Shown: one piece after another, positions 8,782 to 16,466 of the stretch
Layout of the letters: each line of letters opens with the position of its first letter
Numbering within the stretch: position 1 is the stretch's first letter
Origin: DASRHT01 sp035293765
Lineage (GTDB): Bacteria; Chloroflexota; Ktedonobacteria; Ktedonobacterales; Ktedonobacteraceae
Length of the DNA: 64,000 bases
Assembly (NCBI GenBank): GCA_035293765.1
Contig: DATGMF010000036.1
Coordinates: 1 to 64,000, forward strand
Reading direction: 5' to 3'
Position numbers and translations under genes: made by a program
Notes under the pieces: model-generated
Told to the model about the DNA's origin: nothing
Seen by the model: the letters and a program-made list of their open reading frames with translations, nothing else
Databases searched by the model: none

Positions 8782-9282
8782 CTATGAGGCGGGAGCCACA
8801 GCGTGAGTGGTTGCGGGCGTGATCGCCTGTGCCTGAGATGCCTCGATGAGACGGAAGGTGTGGATCAGGCGAGCGGTTTTGCCCAGCATGGCTCCGGCTC
8901 CACAGTAGCGATCCTTCGAGAGTTGAATAGCCCGCACCACGGCTTCCGGCTGCAACTGATGACCGGTGATGATATGCTCAACGGTAATCTCGGTAAAAAT
9001 CATCGGGTGGTCGTCGGCGCGTATTCCTTCAACGTGGACCTGGTAGCCAGTCACCTGTTGGCGCTTTTTGCGCAGGATCGAGATCACATCCATGCCGGTA
9101 CAGCCCGCCAGGCCAACCAGCAACAGCTCCATTGGCCGGAAGCCCGTATTCTGGCCCCCGTCGTGTTCAGCGGCGTCCAGAGTCACATGATGGCCCGATC
9201 CAGCCTCGACCTCAAAACGCATCTGGGTCGCGAGGGTGGCTTGCGCTGTCATTTTTTCTCCCATGATCGTGCTCTCTTTCAT
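8782..9282 (-). CDS. OsmC-family peroxidase/redox protein
   Basis: A protein of up to 166 residues with the OsmC fold: GGQNTGFRPMELLLVGLAGC carries the first conserved cysteine, and SKDRYCGAGAMLGKTA carries the second in the usual xxCxxxAML context. OsmC/YhfA proteins reduce organic hydroperoxides or act on persulfides. The position ahead of DsrE2-, TusA- and SQR-like genes favours a sulfane-sulfur or thiol-stress role. Three in-frame ATGs (9282, 9264, 9252) are possible. The third has GGGAG six bases upstream and is a good alternative. A four-copy TGTGA cluster and a TATGAT -10 lie just upstream. Confidence 0.85.
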   Translation of the reverse strand: MKESTIMGEKMTAQATLATQMRFEVEAGSGHHVTLDAAEHDGGQNTGFRPMELLLVGLAGCTGMDVISILRKKRQQVTGYQVHVEGIRADDHPMIFTEITVEHIITGHQLQPEAVVRAIQLSKDRYCGAGAMLGKTARLIHTFRLIEASQAQAITPATTHAVAPAS

Positions 9283-9303
9283 TCGTCTATTCGAATACTA
9301 TTG

Positions 9304-9377
9304 ATCATAGTAAGGATAGAAAATGAAGCTCACACAATCGTCACACCGTTTGTGTGGCAAATCACAACTAGCTCACA
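9304..9377 (-). promoter_or_regulatory. Four-copy TGTGA operator and -10 for the OsmC/DsrE2/TusA/SQR run
   Basis: TCACA starts at 9330, 9341, 9362 and 9373 (steps 11, 21, 11), reading TGTGA towards the OsmC gene. In coding orientation a TATGAT hexamer (9304-9309) begins exactly 20 nt after the last TGTGA, so this half-site takes the place of the -35 box. This is the clearest minus-strand example in the window. Confidence 0.7.
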
Positions 9378-9473
9378 AGTGGGAGCGTGACTGCAAATAT
9401 GTCAGATGAGGATGCGTGTTACTGGGACGGATCTTTATCTCATCTTTTCTACTGCAAGCTATTCTCATCGATT

Positions 9474-9489
9474 TGTGATCTCTTTGTGA
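9474..9489 (+). promoter_or_regulatory. TGTGA pair facing the hydrogenase remnant/hyp operon
   Basis: TGTGA starts at 9474 and 9485 (step 11), oriented to the plus-strand operon. A weak TACTCA hexamer begins 20 nt after the second copy. Together with 9330-9377 it makes 9283-9665 a divergent control region. Confidence 0.45.
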
Positions 9490-9665
9490 TGGGAAAGAGA
9501 TGCCTTTGTTACTCAAAAAGGATGAATACCGGCTCCTTGCAGAGTACCATGTTAATATATATTGTTTCGCTCATATAATCTTCTTTGGCCTTTTTTGAGC
9601 CAGGGAGGGCAGTGCTATGAAAGATCGGGGAGAGATCCTCTAAGCTGCTGCCGGAGGCGAATCTG

Positions 9666-10706
9666 ATGGCGGTCGCACACTACGCGGAGTATGTGACTCA
9701 TTCCTGGTACAACTATCAGCAAGGGGACAGCGTCTGGCTGCATCCCTGGAAAGGAGAAACCGCGCCGAACTATACGGATCCGCAACCGCCCTTCGAATTT
9801 CTCAATACTGATGGGAAGTATAGCTGGCTCAAAGCGCCACGCTACGACGATCACGCGGTCGAAGTCGGCCCATTGGCGCGCATATTCATCGCTTACGCAA
9901 CGGGGAAAGCCTACGTCAAGGAGCCGATTGATGCCGCGCTGAAGATGCTGGGAGTCGGAGCGAGCGCGCTCTTCTCGACGTTGGGCCGCGACGCGGCCCG
10001 CGCTATCGAGGCTCAGATGATGGCGAACCAGTTACCGCTTTGGCTGGCCCAGCTTGAGGAGAACATGGGACGCGGCGATCTGCGCATCCATGAGACGGAG
10101 CATTGGGACCAGAGTATGTGGCCTGAAGAGGGCTTTGGCTTCCACGAGGCTCCGCGCGGCGCTCTGGCCCACTGGGTTCATATCAAAGCTGGCAAGGTGG
10201 CAAACTATCAGACCGTCGTACCCACAACATGGAATGGCGGTCCGCGCGACGCACATGGGCAGCGTGGCGCATACGAGGCCGCGCTCATCGGCGCAATGGA
10301 GGCCCTGCAAAAGCGGTACATCCTGCCAGAATGTGTGCAACTGGTAGATGGTGGCACACTCGGCCTGGATCTCCTCTGCTACCTGGAAAATGCCGAACAC
10401 CTGCTTATACTGGATGCAGCACTGACCGAAGGCTCGCCAGGAACCTTGTTGAGGGCCTGCGATGATGAAGTGCCTGCCTATTTTGGCATCCACTCATCCC
10501 CGCATGAAATAGCCCTGGCCGACCTGCTCGCCGTCATGCGCTTGCGCGGGACCGAGCCGCGCGAACTGGTGGTCCTGGGCATGCAGCCCGACACTATTGA
10601 GTTGGGCTGGGGGCTTTCAGAATCGGTTATTGCGCATCTAAACGTTCTAGTGGACAGTGCCGCCGAAGAATTGCGACGCTGGGGATTAGTTATTGAGGAG
10701 GTATAG
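9666..10706 (+). pseudogene. Chimeric remnant: group 1 [NiFe]-hydrogenase large subunit pieces fused to a HyaD-type protease
   Basis: The open frame (346 residues) is built of pieces that normally belong to two genes. In frame just before the ATG, LLPEANL continues into MAVAHY, the mid-protein motif of HyaB-type large subunits. Residue 7 then jumps to EYVTHSWY, which normally lies some 150 residues further on. Residues 7-209 follow HyaB through YSWLKAPRY, EVGPLARIFIAY and GQRGAYEAALIG. The nickel-binding RxCGxC and DPCxxCxxH motifs are both missing. From about residue 211 the sequence is HyaD-like (ECVQLVDGGTLGLDLL, LLILDAA), lacking the first 24 or so residues with the metal-binding Glu. It cannot be a working hydrogenase. 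Whether the peptide has a function or the fusion reflects decay or an assembly collapse is open. Confidence 0.8.
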
Positions 10707-10707
10707 C

Positions 10708-11124
10708 ATGCACGAAGCTGCGGCAATGCGGGGCGTAGTGAACAAGGTGCTGGAAGTAATGCAACAGGCTGGCGCAACGCAAGTAACCTGTATAGAGCTT
10801 GTGCTGGGAGCATCAGGGCATTTTACGGCGGAAGCGGCGCAACAACATTTCGAGGTATTCTCCGCCGGAACTGCCATTGAAGGGGCGCCGCTCAAAATCA
10901 TGTGGCTCCCGGCAACCTTTCAATGCTTTAACTGCCTGCACCGCTTCCAGAGCTGCGAAACGGCCTCTTACGCGACCTGCCCGCTTTGCGATGGGGTCGC
11001 CCTGGAGACCGAACACCAGGATGTCTGCTATGTGGGCGCGATAGATGTCGCCTTCGATGAAGGTAATGCAACACAGCATCACTTCGTTGGGGCAGGGCTA
11101 GCCTCTACATTACAGGAGAGCTGA
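10708..11124 (+). CDS. hypA: Hydrogenase nickel-incorporation protein HypA
   Basis: HypA delivers nickel to the hydrogenase large subunit. The N-terminus MHEAAAM supplies the Met/His/Glu nickel site, and a zinc site is formed by CFNC and CPLC, separated by about 17 residues. The start at 10708 has a GAGGAGG ribosome site seven bases away and lies two bases after the stop of the chimeric remnant, so the genes are probably cotranscribed. At 138 residues it is longer than the usual 113-118, mainly at the C-terminus. HypB, the GTPase normally encoded next to HypA, is absent: the next gene is hypF. Confidence 0.9.
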   Translation: MHEAAAMRGVVNKVLEVMQQAGATQVTCIELVLGASGHFTAEAAQQHFEVFSAGTAIEGAPLKIMWLPATFQCFNCLHRFQSCETASYATCPLCDGVALETEHQDVCYVGAIDVAFDEGNATQHHFVGAGLASTLQES

Positions 11125-11126
11125 CC

Positions 11127-13469
11127 ATGTTCCCACGATTAGATAAAACAACAATGAGTTTGCGACGAAGAATTATTGTGCAGGGCATTGTGCAGGGCGT
11201 GGGTTTTCGTCCCTTTGTCTATGGACAGGCCCGGCGTTTTCATCTGACAGGCTTCATCCTCAATGATAGCCAGGGGGTGACTATCGAAGTAGAGGGAGCT
11301 GAGCAGGCGCTTGACTGCTTCCAGCGCGCTCTCCTGACCGAACTGCCACCCCTTGCACGTATTGACACGATACAGAGCGAGCCGATCCCATCTTGCGATG
11401 ATGACGATTTTGTGATCGTCCACAGCCGGACAGGAGCTGAACGACAGGCGTTGATCTCGCCCGATACGTCGATCTGCGCCGATTGCTTGCGTGAGCTCTT
11501 CGATCCCACCGACCGGCGCTATCACTACCCCTTTATCAATTGTACCAACTGCGGACCGCGCTTCACCATCATTCAGGACGTTCCCTATGATCGCGAGAAA
11601 ACGACGATGAGCGTCTTCCCTATGTGTCCCGACTGCCAGGCCGAGTACGAAGATCCGCTCAACCGCCGCTTCCACGCTCAACCCAACGCCTGTCCAGTGT
11701 GTGGCCCGCAGGTGCGCCTGCTCGATAGCACAGGATTGGTCATAGAGGAGACCGATCCCATCGCGGCTGCCGCCCATCAACTGGCGGCAGGGGCCATTCT
11801 GGCAATTAAGGGACTGGGTGGCTATCATCTGGCCTGCGATGCCCTCAACGCAGAGGCGGTCCGGTGCTTGCGGCAGCGCAAACATCGCGAGGCCAAACCG
11901 TTTGCACTGATGGTACCCGATCTGGAGACGGCGCAACGTCTGTGCTTAGTCAATACAGCAGAGTCTCAATTGCTCTTATCGCATCATCGTCCTATTGTGC
12001 TGCTCAATCGCCGCGATGATTATCCGGTGGCTACGGATGTCGCTCCTCTCCATACGACGCTGGGTATCATGCTGCCATACACGCCCCTGCACTATCTCCT
12101 GCTCGCCGCTTATGCAAAGCTGGTTGCTCCTGGATGTCCTGCGGCGCTGGTGATGACGAGCGGCAACCTGAGCGATGGGCCTATCGCCTACCAGGACGAG
12201 GACGCGCTTGAACGCCTGGGCACAATCGCCGATGGCTTTCTGCTGCATAACCGGACCATCTATATGCGCTGCGACGATTCAGTGATGCGTATAGTGGCTG
12301 GAGGAGAGCAATTCTTGCGTCGTTCGCGCGGCTATGCACCGGAGCCGATCTCGCTCGCGCTGGACTTCCCTGTGCCGCTGCTGGCCTGCGGGGCGCACCT
12401 GAAAAATACCTTCTGCCTCGCCAAAGGGAAGCGAGCATTTATGGGGCATCATATCGGCGACCTGGAAAATCTGGAGACGCTGCTATCGTTTCAGCAGGGC
12501 ATCGAGCATTTCAAAAATCTCTTTGATATCGCGCCCGAAGCCGTGGCGTACGACCTGCATCCCGATTACCTGGCGACGCAATACGCGCTCGATAGCCCGA
12601 TTGAGCGCAAAATCGGCGTGCAGCATCATCACGCGCATATCGCCAGCGTTCTGGCCGAACACGGCTTGAGCGGTCCGGTGATCGGGGTTGCCGCCGATGG
12701 TTCAGGCTACGGCACCGATGGCACCATCTGGGGCTGCGAGATCATGACGGCTGATCTCTGCGCTTTCGAGCGGATGGCACACCTGGCATACGTCCCGTTG
12801 CCGGGAGGCGAGCAGGCCGTGCGTCAGCCCTGGCGCATGGGAGCCGTTTACCTGGCGCACACCTATGGCGATGCTTTCCTGAATAAGTCGTTACCCTTTG
12901 TCCGCGAGTTGGAGCGTCCAACCTGGCATATGCTAGAACAGATGATGGCGAAGGGGATCAATAGCCCGCTCACCTCCAGCCTGGGGCGCTTATTCGATGC
13001 CGTCGCGGCCATCGTCGGTGTACGCAGTTATGTGCTTTACGAGGGTCAGGCCGCGATAGAGCTGGAGGCGCTGGCAACCGGCTGCTCTGACGAAAATATC
13101 TATCCATTTATGTTGACATCGTGCAGCCCCGCGCTGCTAGATGTGCGCCCATTAATCGACGCGGTGGTAAGCGACCTCGAACGAGGGATACCGGCGGCAA
13201 ACATCGCCCGCCGCTTCCACAATTCGATAGCGGAGATGCTGGCAATGGCCTGTCTGGAGGTAAGGGCGCAGACAGGAATCGGCAGCGTCGCGCTCAGCGG
13301 CGGTGTTTTCCAGAACCGCATGCTGCTGCAACGGCTGGTAGATTTGCTCGAAAAGATGGGCTTGCAGGTTTATACTAATCGTAAGGTGCCGACGAATGAT
13401 GGAGGAATCAGTCTGGGTCAGGCCGCCATAGGTGCGCGTCGTTTGCGCGAAATGCCAACTGGCCTGTAG
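11127..13469 (+). CDS. hypF: Carbamoyltransferase HypF (CN ligand synthesis for [NiFe] centre)
   Basis: This 780-residue enzyme makes the cyanide-ligand precursor from carbamoyl phosphate and passes it to HypE. Domains in order: acylphosphatase (QGIVQGVGFRPFVYGQA), two zinc fingers (CADC...CTNCG and CPDC...CPVCG), a YrdC-like domain with KGLGGYHLACDA, and a Kae1-like domain with the HHHAH metal site (QHHHAHIASVLAEH) and VALSGGVFQNR. It begins two bases after hypA with GGAGAG upstream; a second ATG nine codons in is possible. All key motifs are present. The stop codon is part of a 28-bp hairpin repeat also found at 8673-8700. Confidence 0.95.
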   Translation: MFPRLDKTTMSLRRRIIVQGIVQGVGFRPFVYGQARRFHLTGFILNDSQGVTIEVEGAEQALDCFQRALLTELPPLARIDTIQSEPIPSCDDDDFVIVHSRTGAERQALISPDTSICADCLRELFDPTDRRYHYPFINCTNCGPRFTIIQDVPYDREKTTMSVFPMCPDCQAEYEDPLNRRFHAQPNACPVCGPQVRLLDSTGLVIEETDPIAAAAHQLAAGAILAIKGLGGYHLACDALNAEAVRCLRQRKHREAKPFALMVPDLETAQRLCLVNTAESQLLLSHHRPIVLLNRRDDYPVATDVAPLHTTLGIMLPYTPLHYLLLAAYAKLVAPGCPAALVMTSGNLSDGPIAYQDEDALERLGTIADGFLLHNRTIYMRCDDSVMRIVAGGEQFLRRSRGYAPEPISLALDFPVPLLACGAHLKNTFCLAKGKRAFMGHHIGDLENLETLLSFQQGIEHFKNLFDIAPEAVAYDLHPDYLATQYALDSPIERKIGVQHHHAHIASVLAEHGLSGPVIGVAADGSGYGTDGTIWGCEIMTADLCAFERMAHLAYVPLPGGEQAVRQPWRMGAVYLAHTYGDAFLNKSLPFVRELERPTWHMLEQMMAKGINSPLTSSLGRLFDAVAAIVGVRSYVLYEGQAAIELEALATGCSDENIYPFMLTSCSPALLDVRPLIDAVVSDLERGIPAANIARRFHNSIAEMLAMACLEVRAQTGIGSVALSGGVFQNRMLLQRLVDLLEKMGLQVYTNRKVPTNDGGISLGQAAIGARRLREMPTGL

Positions 13470-13494
13470 TTCCCCGATTCATCGTGGGAGAGGC
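13467..13494. repeat. 28-bp hairpin repeat, copy 2
   Basis: The partner of 8673-8700 (25 of 28 matches), starting at the hypF TAG codon and ending 21 bp before hypC. The hairpin (CCC-CGATTCATCG-TGGG) lies within the operon and could act as an mRNA processing or attenuation element. Confidence 0.5.
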
Positions 13495-13515
13495 GGACAT
13501 GCAAAGGAGGAAGAG

Positions 13516-13791
13516 ATGTGTCTTGGTATTCCTGGGCAGGTGATAGAGATCGTTGATGAGACATTTTACATTGCCAGAGTCGATGTTTCCGGCATCAAGC
13601 GGGGCATCAATTACTCGCTGGTCGCTGACGAGGGGGTAGCGCCGGGCGATTGGGTCCTGATCCACGTCGGCTTCGCCATGAGCAAGATCGACGAGCAGGA
13701 GGCGGAAGAGACGCTCAAGATGCTACAGCAGATGGGCGAGGTGTATGCTGACGAGCTCAAAATGATGCACCAATCTGCGGACTTGCATTGA
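13516..13791 (+). CDS. hypC: Hydrogenase assembly chaperone HypC
   Basis: A 91-residue chaperone beginning MCLGIPGQVIEI; the N-terminal cysteine (after Met) binds the Fe(CN)2CO unit with HypD and carries it to the large subunit. A perfect AAAGGAGG lies six bases before the ATG at 13516, so the longer open frame upstream is not used. The C-terminal helix (EEAEETLKMLQQMGEVY type) is typical. It lies 47 bp after hypF and 17 bp before a second HypC-like gene. Confidence 0.93.
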   Translation: MCLGIPGQVIEIVDETFYIARVDVSGIKRGINYSLVADEGVAPGDWVLIHVGFAMSKIDEQEAEETLKMLQQMGEVYADELKMMHQSADLH

Positions 13792-13807
13792 AGAATGGGA
13801 GGGCTTT

Positions 13808-14092
13808 ATGAGCAATAACGGCAGGCCGGACGACGGACAATCCATAGATCTGGAAGCATGGGCAGAGCAGAGCTGCTGCGCGGCGGAAGATGCCTGCATT
13901 ACCTGCGCCGATAACGCCATTCCTGCTTGCGTGCTGAGCGTTGACGATGCGACCGGACAGGCTGTCGTGACGATTGGCGATCATACCGAAGCGATTGATA
14001 TCTCGCTGGTGGATGGTGTAACGCCGGGTGCTCTGCTGCTCATTCACGCAGGGATTGCAATTGGCTGCTTGAAAGAGGTCCGGTACGAGTGA
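13808..14092 (+). CDS. Second HypC/HupF-like protein with cysteine-rich N-terminus
   Basis: A 94-residue protein whose second half has the HypC-like beta-barrel pattern (VLSVDD, AIDISLVDGVTPGALLLIHAGIAI). In place of the N-terminal MCLG it carries about 30 extra residues with CC, C and CITCADNAIPAC. Related proteins with a C-x2-C(A/S)DxAxP motif occur in actinobacterial hydrogenase operons as a second HypC/HupF-family chaperone. GGGAGGG precedes the ATG. Its lack of the canonical N-terminal cysteine means the two chaperones probably differ in role. The family call is fairly safe; the exact role is unknown. Confidence 0.75.
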   Translation: MSNNGRPDDGQSIDLEAWAEQSCCAAEDACITCADNAIPACVLSVDDATGQAVVTIGDHTEAIDISLVDGVTPGALLLIHAGIAIGCLKEVRYE

Positions 14093-14136
14093 AAGGCGCG
14101 ATAGAATGAATAGTAGAGCTGAAGGGAGCAGAGGCG

Positions 14137-15285
14137 GTGAAGTACGTTGATGAATTCCGCGATTCACATCTGGCAAGTCATCTGGCCGAGGCAATCGCGC
14201 AGCTAAACCCTGAGCAGCCGCTCAAGCTGATGGAGGTCTGCGGAGGGCATACGCATACCATTTACAAGCATGGCATCGAGGATATTCTTCCTCCCACAAT
14301 TGACCTTGTTCATGGTCCAGGCTGTCCCGTTTGCGTACTGCCTATGGGGAGGATCGATGACGCGATTGCCCTGGCGCATACCGATGGGGTGATCTTCACC
14401 ACCTTTGGTGATATGATGCGCGTGCCAGGCTCCAACGGCAGCCTGCTTGATGCCAGGGCGCAGGGGGCTGACGTGCGTTTTGTCTATTCGCCGCTCGACG
14501 CGCTCAAAGTCGCACAGCAGAACCCTGAGCGCCAGGTGATCTTCTTCGCTATCGGCTTCGAGACCACCGCACCTTCCACCGCCGTGACGCTATTACGAGC
14601 GCAGGCCGAGCAGATCAGGAACTTCTCGATCTTCTGCAACCACATCACTGTCGTTCCGCCCATCAAAGCTATCCTCGATTCGCCCGATCTGCGGCTGGAC
14701 GGCTTCGTCGGTCCTGGTCATGTTAGCATGGTCATCGGGCTGCAGCCGTATGAATTTATCGCCCGCGATTATCACAAGCCTGTGGTCATCTCCGGCTTTG
14801 AGCCGCTCGATATTATCCAATCGGTCTATATGATCGTGAAGCAAATTAGCGAGGGACGTTCGGCGGTCGAGAACCAGTATATCAGGGTGGTGCGTCCCGA
14901 AGGAAACGTCAAGGCGCTGCAAGCAATGGATCGTACAATGGAGTTGCGACCAACCTTTGAGTGGCGCGGGCTCGGCTCTATCCCCTACAGTGCCTTGAAG
15001 CTGCGACCTGCATATAAAGCGTGGGACGCGGAAGAGCGGTTTGCGGTGCCAGGAATACGCGTGGCTGACCCGACCGCCTGCCAGTGCGGTGAAGTGCTCA
15101 AGGGCGCGATCAAGCCGTGGGAGTGTCGGGTGTTCGGCACCGCCTGTACGCCGGAGACGCCCATCGGCACCTGCATGGTCTCATCAGAAGGGGCCTGCGC
15201 TGCGTACTACAACTTTGGCCGCTTCTCAATGGCGGGCGAGCGAGCCAGATTGCGTGTGCTGAATAGCGAAGCGACGAAGCAATAG
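14137..15285 (+). CDS. hypD: Hydrogenase formation protein HypD
   Basis: A 382-residue iron-sulfur scaffold on which, with HypC, the Fe(CN)2CO group is built. Motifs include MEVCGGHTHTI (the cysteine that binds iron), GPGCPVCV, ETTAPSTA and a C-terminal [4Fe-4S] set within TACQCGEVLKG, ECRVFGTACTPE and GTCMVSSEGACAAY. It starts with GTG at 14137, preceded by AAGGGAG at about nine bases. It lies 44 bp after the second HypC gene and 20 bp before hypE. Length and motifs are complete. Confidence 0.95.
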   Translation: MKYVDEFRDSHLASHLAEAIAQLNPEQPLKLMEVCGGHTHTIYKHGIEDILPPTIDLVHGPGCPVCVLPMGRIDDAIALAHTDGVIFTTFGDMMRVPGSNGSLLDARAQGADVRFVYSPLDALKVAQQNPERQVIFFAIGFETTAPSTAVTLLRAQAEQIRNFSIFCNHITVVPPIKAILDSPDLRLDGFVGPGHVSMVIGLQPYEFIARDYHKPVVISGFEPLDIIQSVYMIVKQISEGRSAVENQYIRVVRPEGNVKALQAMDRTMELRPTFEWRGLGSIPYSALKLRPAYKAWDAEERFAVPGIRVADPTACQCGEVLKGAIKPWECRVFGTACTPETPIGTCMVSSEGACAAYYNFGRFSMAGERARLRVLNSEATKQ

Positions 15286-15305
15286 AGCGGGAAGGAGACA
15301 GATCA

Positions 15306-16436
15306 ATGGAGAGCAGACGAACTAGCCCAGGCACCAACCCCGACCAGGTGCTGGCAAAGATCGAGCGTGTGAGGCAGGCGCGGCGACAAAAGTTTTACCT
15401 GCGCGATGAACGCATTACCCTGAGCCATGGCAGCGGCGGCAAGGCAACGCACAACCTGATCGAAGGCATCTTCGCCCCCGCCTTCTCCAATCCTCTACTC
15501 GACCGGATGGATGACGCGGCGGTTTTCCTGGCGGGTATTGCCAACGAAACGGCTCAGAATGCGCCACGCATGGCCTTCACTACCGATACCTATGTCGTCA
15601 GCCCGCTCTTCTTTCCAGGCGGCGATATCGGGAAGTTAGCGGTACATGGCACGATCAACGATCTGGCGATGGCAGGAGCGGAGCCGCTTTACCTCTCGGC
15701 GGGCTTCATCCTGGAAGAGGGCTTCGCTGTTGCCGATCTGCGGCGTATCGTGTCCTCAATGGCGGAGGCGGCTCGTAATGCTGGCGTCGCCATCGTCACA
15801 GGCGATACCAAAGTCGTGCAGCGCGGCAAGGGAGATGGCATCTTTATCAACACGGCGGGCGTGGGGCTGGTGCGAGCGCCTGGCATGATCGGCCAGAACC
15901 AGTTGCGGCCAGGAGACAAAATCCTGCTTAGCGGCCCGATTGGCGATCACGGCATCGCCATTATGCTCGCCCGCGAAGGGCTTGAGCTTGAGAGCGAGAT
16001 CAAGAGCGATAGCGCACCACTGCATACGCTCGTCGCCTCTTTGCTGGATGTAGCAGGCGAAGGGCTTCATTGCCTGAAGGACCCGACGCGGGGGGGAGTT
16101 GCGACCTCACTCAACGAAATGGCTCTTGCTTCCGAAGTCGTAATTATGCTGGATGAGGCCGCGATTCCGGTGCGCACAGAGGTACGGGGAGCGTGCGAGA
16201 TCCTGGGGCTTGATCCCCTCACCATCGCCAACGAAGGCAAGCTGATCGCTATCGTCTCGCCCGACGTCGCTGATGCCGCCCTTGCTGCTATGCGCGCCCA
16301 TCCACTCGGTCATGAGGCAGCGCTCATCGGCAGCGTTCAGGCCGAACCCGCATCAATGGTCTTCATGCAAACCGACATCGGTGGCAAACGTGTCCTGGAC
16401 ATGCTCGTTGGCGACCCGCTACCGCGTATCTGCTAA
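15306..16436 (+). CDS. hypE: Hydrogenase expression/formation protein HypE
   Basis: A 376-residue dehydratase of the PurM-like ATP-binding fold. It turns the carbamoyl group on its C-terminal cysteine into thiocyanate, the source of the CN ligands. The ending PRIC carries that cysteine at the last position. ITLSHGSGGK, RMDDAAVF and DPTRGGVATSLNEMA are family signatures. The N-terminus is about 36 residues longer than usual (before ITLSHGSGG), yet AAGGAG supports the ATG at 15306. The operon ends here, tail-to-tail with the hydrogenase operon 30 bp away and with no clear terminator between them. Confidence 0.95.
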   Translation: MESRRTSPGTNPDQVLAKIERVRQARRQKFYLRDERITLSHGSGGKATHNLIEGIFAPAFSNPLLDRMDDAAVFLAGIANETAQNAPRMAFTTDTYVVSPLFFPGGDIGKLAVHGTINDLAMAGAEPLYLSAGFILEEGFAVADLRRIVSSMAEAARNAGVAIVTGDTKVVQRGKGDGIFINTAGVGLVRAPGMIGQNQLRPGDKILLSGPIGDHGIAIMLAREGLELESEIKSDSAPLHTLVASLLDVAGEGLHCLKDPTRGGVATSLNEMALASEVVIMLDEAAIPVRTEVRGACEILGLDPLTIANEGKLIAIVSPDVADAALAAMRAHPLGHEAALIGSVQAEPASMVFMQTDIGGKRVLDMLVGDPLPRIC

Positions 16437-16466
16437 CGAGGATGCGATGTCATGCTCCGCTCCTTC

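Noticed and set aside
9351..9366. A CRP-like palindrome TGTGT-N6-TCACA upstream of the OsmC gene
   Set aside because: It matches the CRP consensus with one mismatch, but it arises from one TCACA of the phased direct-repeat series and a single inverted GTGTG. The other clusters have no such inverted pairs, so a direct-repeat reading explains more.
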